DNA from: Emcibacter sp.
Lineage (GTDB): Bacteria > Pseudomonadota > Alphaproteobacteria > Sphingomonadales > Emcibacteraceae
Length of the DNA stretch: 7,504 bases
Reading direction: 5' to 3'
NCBI GenBank assembly: GCA_027019205.1
Contig: JALUWZ010000158.1
Coordinates: 1-7,504 of the forward strand
Shown: positions 5,284 through 7,504 of the stretch, in pieces
How the letters are laid out: the number at the start of each line of letters is the position of its first letter
How positions within the stretch are numbered: the stretch's first letter is position 1
The notes under the pieces: generated by a model
What the model was told of the DNA's origin: nothing
Databases searched by the model: none
What the model saw: only the letters and a program-made list of their open reading frames with translations
Made by a program: the position numbers and the translations under genes

Positions 5284-7504
5284 TCAGCCCTGATCATCAA
5301 TTTCCCTTGCCCTGTTTAATTTACGGGGTTTGCGCAGGCCGGTTTCCCCTGCCGCAGCTTTCTTTCTCGATTTTGATAACTTATGTATCATCACCGGACA
5401 GACTTTTTCGTCGAAATAAGTTTCCTGGCAGCCCATGCAGTGCAGGCACTCATTGGGATTTATATTGCCTTTGGGATCAATGGCCTGAACCATACAGTCC
5501 TGGGCACATATATGGCAGGGATCACCACAATTGCGGTAGCGCTTCAGCCAGTTGAACATCGCCATCTTGCCCGGTATCGCCAGCGCCGCCCCCAGCGGGC
5601 ACATATAGCGACAATAAAAACGTTCGATAAACAATCCGGCGGACAACAAAATCACAACGAACAGGATATAGGGCCAGCCCCGCATGAATTTAAGAACAAT
5701 AGCCGTCTTGAAAGGCTCGACTTCCGCCAGATGTTCCGCCAGATTGAGCGAATATACCGACAGCCCGAGCAGGGCAAGAAAGATCATATATTTCAGCGGC
5801 CACAGCCTTTCATGCAGCCACCATGGCAGACTAAGTTGCGGCACCTTGAAATATCTGGCAATTTTGTTGGTGAGTTCCTGAAGCGCCCCGAAAGGACATA
5901 GCCAGCCACAATAGGCCCCGCGACCCCAGAACAGAAGCGAGACCGCCACCGAACACCACAGGATGAAGATCATCGGCTCCATCAGGAAAAACTGCCAGCG
6001 GAAACCGGACAGCACCGCATTGACGAAGACAAAGACATTGACCACAGAAAGCTGTGCCTGGGCATAATAGCCGATATAAAACAGGGTAAAGATCAGAAAT
6101 CCCAGCCTGATTCTGTCGGTCAGCGCCCGGTATTTTACCAGTTGGTTCTGGACAAAGAACAATATGGTCAGCAGTAAAATCGCCAATAGTAAAATTGCAA
6201 TATCCACGGGTTTTGCCTGCCACATCTTCATCCACAGGGCGTTTATCGCCTGCGTATTGGCATCCTCCGCGTTGTGGGGAATGGCCGGAGATACCGGCTG
6301 GACGACCTTCACATACTGATCCGGCAGGTGATAATTCAGGACATAGGAGATAAAGACCTTTTCCAATGGCCCGATCGCCCGCTGCACCAGCAGCTGCAGC
6401 TGCCATTTTTCCGCCGGGTTGAATACCGCTGATTTTGGGGTGTAAAACAGGGCGACCTCATGGAAATCAGGGGCGCCCTTTGCCTTTACCTCACCCAGAT
6501 TTTTATAGCCGTGGTCGGTAAAGCGAAAGGCCTCCTCCCCCTGAACCACCTGTATCCGGTCGAAAATGCCGCCGCGCACATAGCCCGACCCGCGAAAGGA
6601 ATAACGGCCATTGGCCATAACGATAAAGGCCTGCTGTCCGGCTTTGAGGCGTTTTTGATAATTGCGATATTCCCACTTGCCCAGCAGACTTCTGGCGATG
6701 GTCGGCACCGCGAGGGACGCAACATACATATCAATATAAATATCGTCATCCGCGCCTTTTTCAGGCCGGGCAACCGCCCGGGCATTGCCCTGTTTGACAA
6801 AGCCCTCATTGACCTGTTTAATGGTCAGTTTCAAACGGCGGACCGATCCGTCTTCCAGCAAACCCGTCCAGTCCTTTACCTCAATCTCCTCTTCACGGCT
6901 TTTGCCGGGAATGACGGTTCTGGTGGCCCTGGCAACCCTGATCTCTGCCTTCAGTCCGCCAAGGCCCAGAATCCGCGCCGCCCGGACCGAGGCCCGCTTG
7001 ATACTGTCATCGATCACCATTACCGTGACCGTAGCACCGGAGACAATATCCACCGGCGGCGGCTCGCCGCCTTTTTCCTTGGCAAGTTCGAGAATATCAA
7101 TATTCCGGTAACTATCAATAAAATGGGTGATTTTTGCCTCGGGTATACCGGCAAGGATAATCGGTTCATGATGTTTGACCAGCCGCGCCCCTGAAATCCG
7201 TCCCTTTTTGTCCAGGCCGATCAACACCACTATCGGTTTGCCCGAATAACCGATCGCCCCGACAAAATCCGTATTCAGGAAGGCATAACCGACGATTTTG
7301 CCCTTTTTCATAACCGGCGATATGGGGGCCTTGTCCATAAGATTGCCATACCCCTCCGCACCGGGAAACAGCTCCGCAGCCGGGACCTTTGCCAGATAGG
7401 TCTCAAGACTGCCCTTGCCATGGGCAGACTGTGCGTACATATCTGTCACCCGCCCCCCAAAGGCCTCGGAACACATGATTGCCAGAAAAATAAACAACGC
7501 AACA
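5284..7504 (-). CDS. nosR: NosR, membrane flavo-iron-sulfur protein of N2O respiration (5' partial)
   Basis: Needed for nosZ expression and for electron supply to NosZ in the periplasm (family knowledge). The frame stays open to the window edge; the first in-frame start-like codon is TTG at 7497, inside the hydrophobic core of a signal peptide (VALFIFLAIMCSEAFGG), so the true start lies beyond the window. Residues are numbered from that TTG. An N-terminal periplasmic FMN-binding domain holds VDIVSGATVT (149-158), matching the DxxSGA(T/S)xT covalent flavin motif, with Thr158 the predicted FMN site. Hydrophobic segments follow at about 432-449, 465-481, 484-497, 505-523, 568-584 and 608-624. 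CGWLCP (530-535) and CRYMCP (629-634) are the paired CxxxCP motifs of the family. A cytoplasmic ferredoxin-like tail carries cysteines 657, 661, 664, 668, 684, 687, 690 and 700, enough for two [4Fe-4S] clusters. The last 30 or so residues are basic and low in complexity. It lies first in the visible operon, 73 bases before nosZ. Confidence 0.96.
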   Translation of the reverse strand, partial: VALFIFLAIMCSEAFGGRVTDMYAQSAHGKGSLETYLAKVPAAELFPGAEGYGNLMDKAPISPVMKKGKIVGYAFLNTDFVGAIGYSGKPIVVLIGLDKKGRISGARLVKHHEPIILAGIPEAKITHFIDSYRNIDILELAKEKGGEPPPVDIVSGATVTVMVIDDSIKRASVRAARILGLGGLKAEIRVARATRTVIPGKSREEEIEVKDWTGLLEDGSVRRLKLTIKQVNEGFVKQGNARAVARPEKGADDDIYIDMYVASLAVPTIARSLLGKWEYRNYQKRLKAGQQAFIVMANGRYSFRGSGYVRGGIFDRIQVVQGEEAFRFTDHGYKNLGEVKAKGAPDFHEVALFYTPKSAVFNPAEKWQLQLLVQRAIGPLEKVFISYVLNYHLPDQYVKVVQPVSPAIPHNAEDANTQAINALWMKMWQAKPVDIAILLLAILLLTILFFVQNQLVKYRALTDRIRLGFLIFTLFYIGYYAQAQLSVVNVFVFVNAVLSGFRWQFFLMEPMIFILWCSVAVSLLFWGRGAYCGWLCPFGALQELTNKIARYFKVPQLSLPWWLHERLWPLKYMIFLALLGLSVYSLNLAEHLAEVEPFKTAIVLKFMRGWPYILFVVILLSAGLFIERFYCRYMCPLGAALAIPGKMAMFNWLKRYRNCGDPCHICAQDCMVQAIDPKGNINPNECLHCMGCQETYFDEKVCPVMIHKLSKSRKKAAAGETGLRKPRKLNRAREIDDQG

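Noticed and set aside
5383..5901. 172-codon open frame on the plus strand
   Set aside because: Antisense to the NosR iron-sulfur and membrane region; composition is that of a shadow frame.
6460..7194. 244-codon open frame on the plus strand
   Set aside because: Antisense shadow of the NosR flavin domain, with no recognisable protein features.
7495..7497. TTG at 7497 as the nosR start codon
   Set aside because: The frame is open to the window edge, the TTG lies in the middle of a signal-peptide hydrophobic core, and no ribosome binding site can be seen before it. The real start is most likely just outside the window.

Overview
The window holds one long minus-strand transcription unit: the core of a denitrification-type nitrous oxide reductase (nos) cluster. 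In transcription order (right to left) the genes are nosR (5' end cut by the window), nosZ, nosD, nosF, nosY and nosL (3' end cut by the window). No other genes, RNA genes, mobile elements, CRISPR arrays or terminators are visible, and almost every base lies in one of these six genes. The only sizeable gap is 73 bases between nosR and nosZ.

Organism: the gene order R-Z-D-F-Y-L, the twin-arginine (Tat) signal on NosZ, and a NosR with both a flavin domain and a polyferredoxin tail are typical of clade I ('typical') N2O reducers among Proteobacteria. Base composition is moderate to fairly high in GC by eye. An alphaproteobacterium is plausible, but this is inference; the sequence alone does not fix the genus.

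Layout: 7504-5284 nosR; 5283-5211 a short leader with a small inverted repeat and a possible weak internal promoter; 5210-3315 nosZ; 3303-2029 nosD; 2032-1112 nosF; 1119-286 nosY; 289 to the left edge nosL. Spacing tightens downstream: nosD-nosF and nosY-nosL share ATGA stop/start overlaps, and nosF-nosY overlap by 8 bases, so translational coupling is likely.

How the genes work together: NosZ is the periplasmic copper enzyme that reduces N2O to N2. All seven CuZ histidines and all CuA ligands can be identified. NosR is a membrane flavo-iron-sulfur protein that supports electron supply to, and expression of, NosZ. NosD (periplasmic beta-helix), NosF (ATPase) and NosY (permease) form the ABC-type complex needed for CuZ maturation. 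NosL is the outer-membrane lipoprotein that delivers Cu(I). Every gene appears intact where it can be read.

I found no undescribed system here. The findings are modest points within a well-known pathway.
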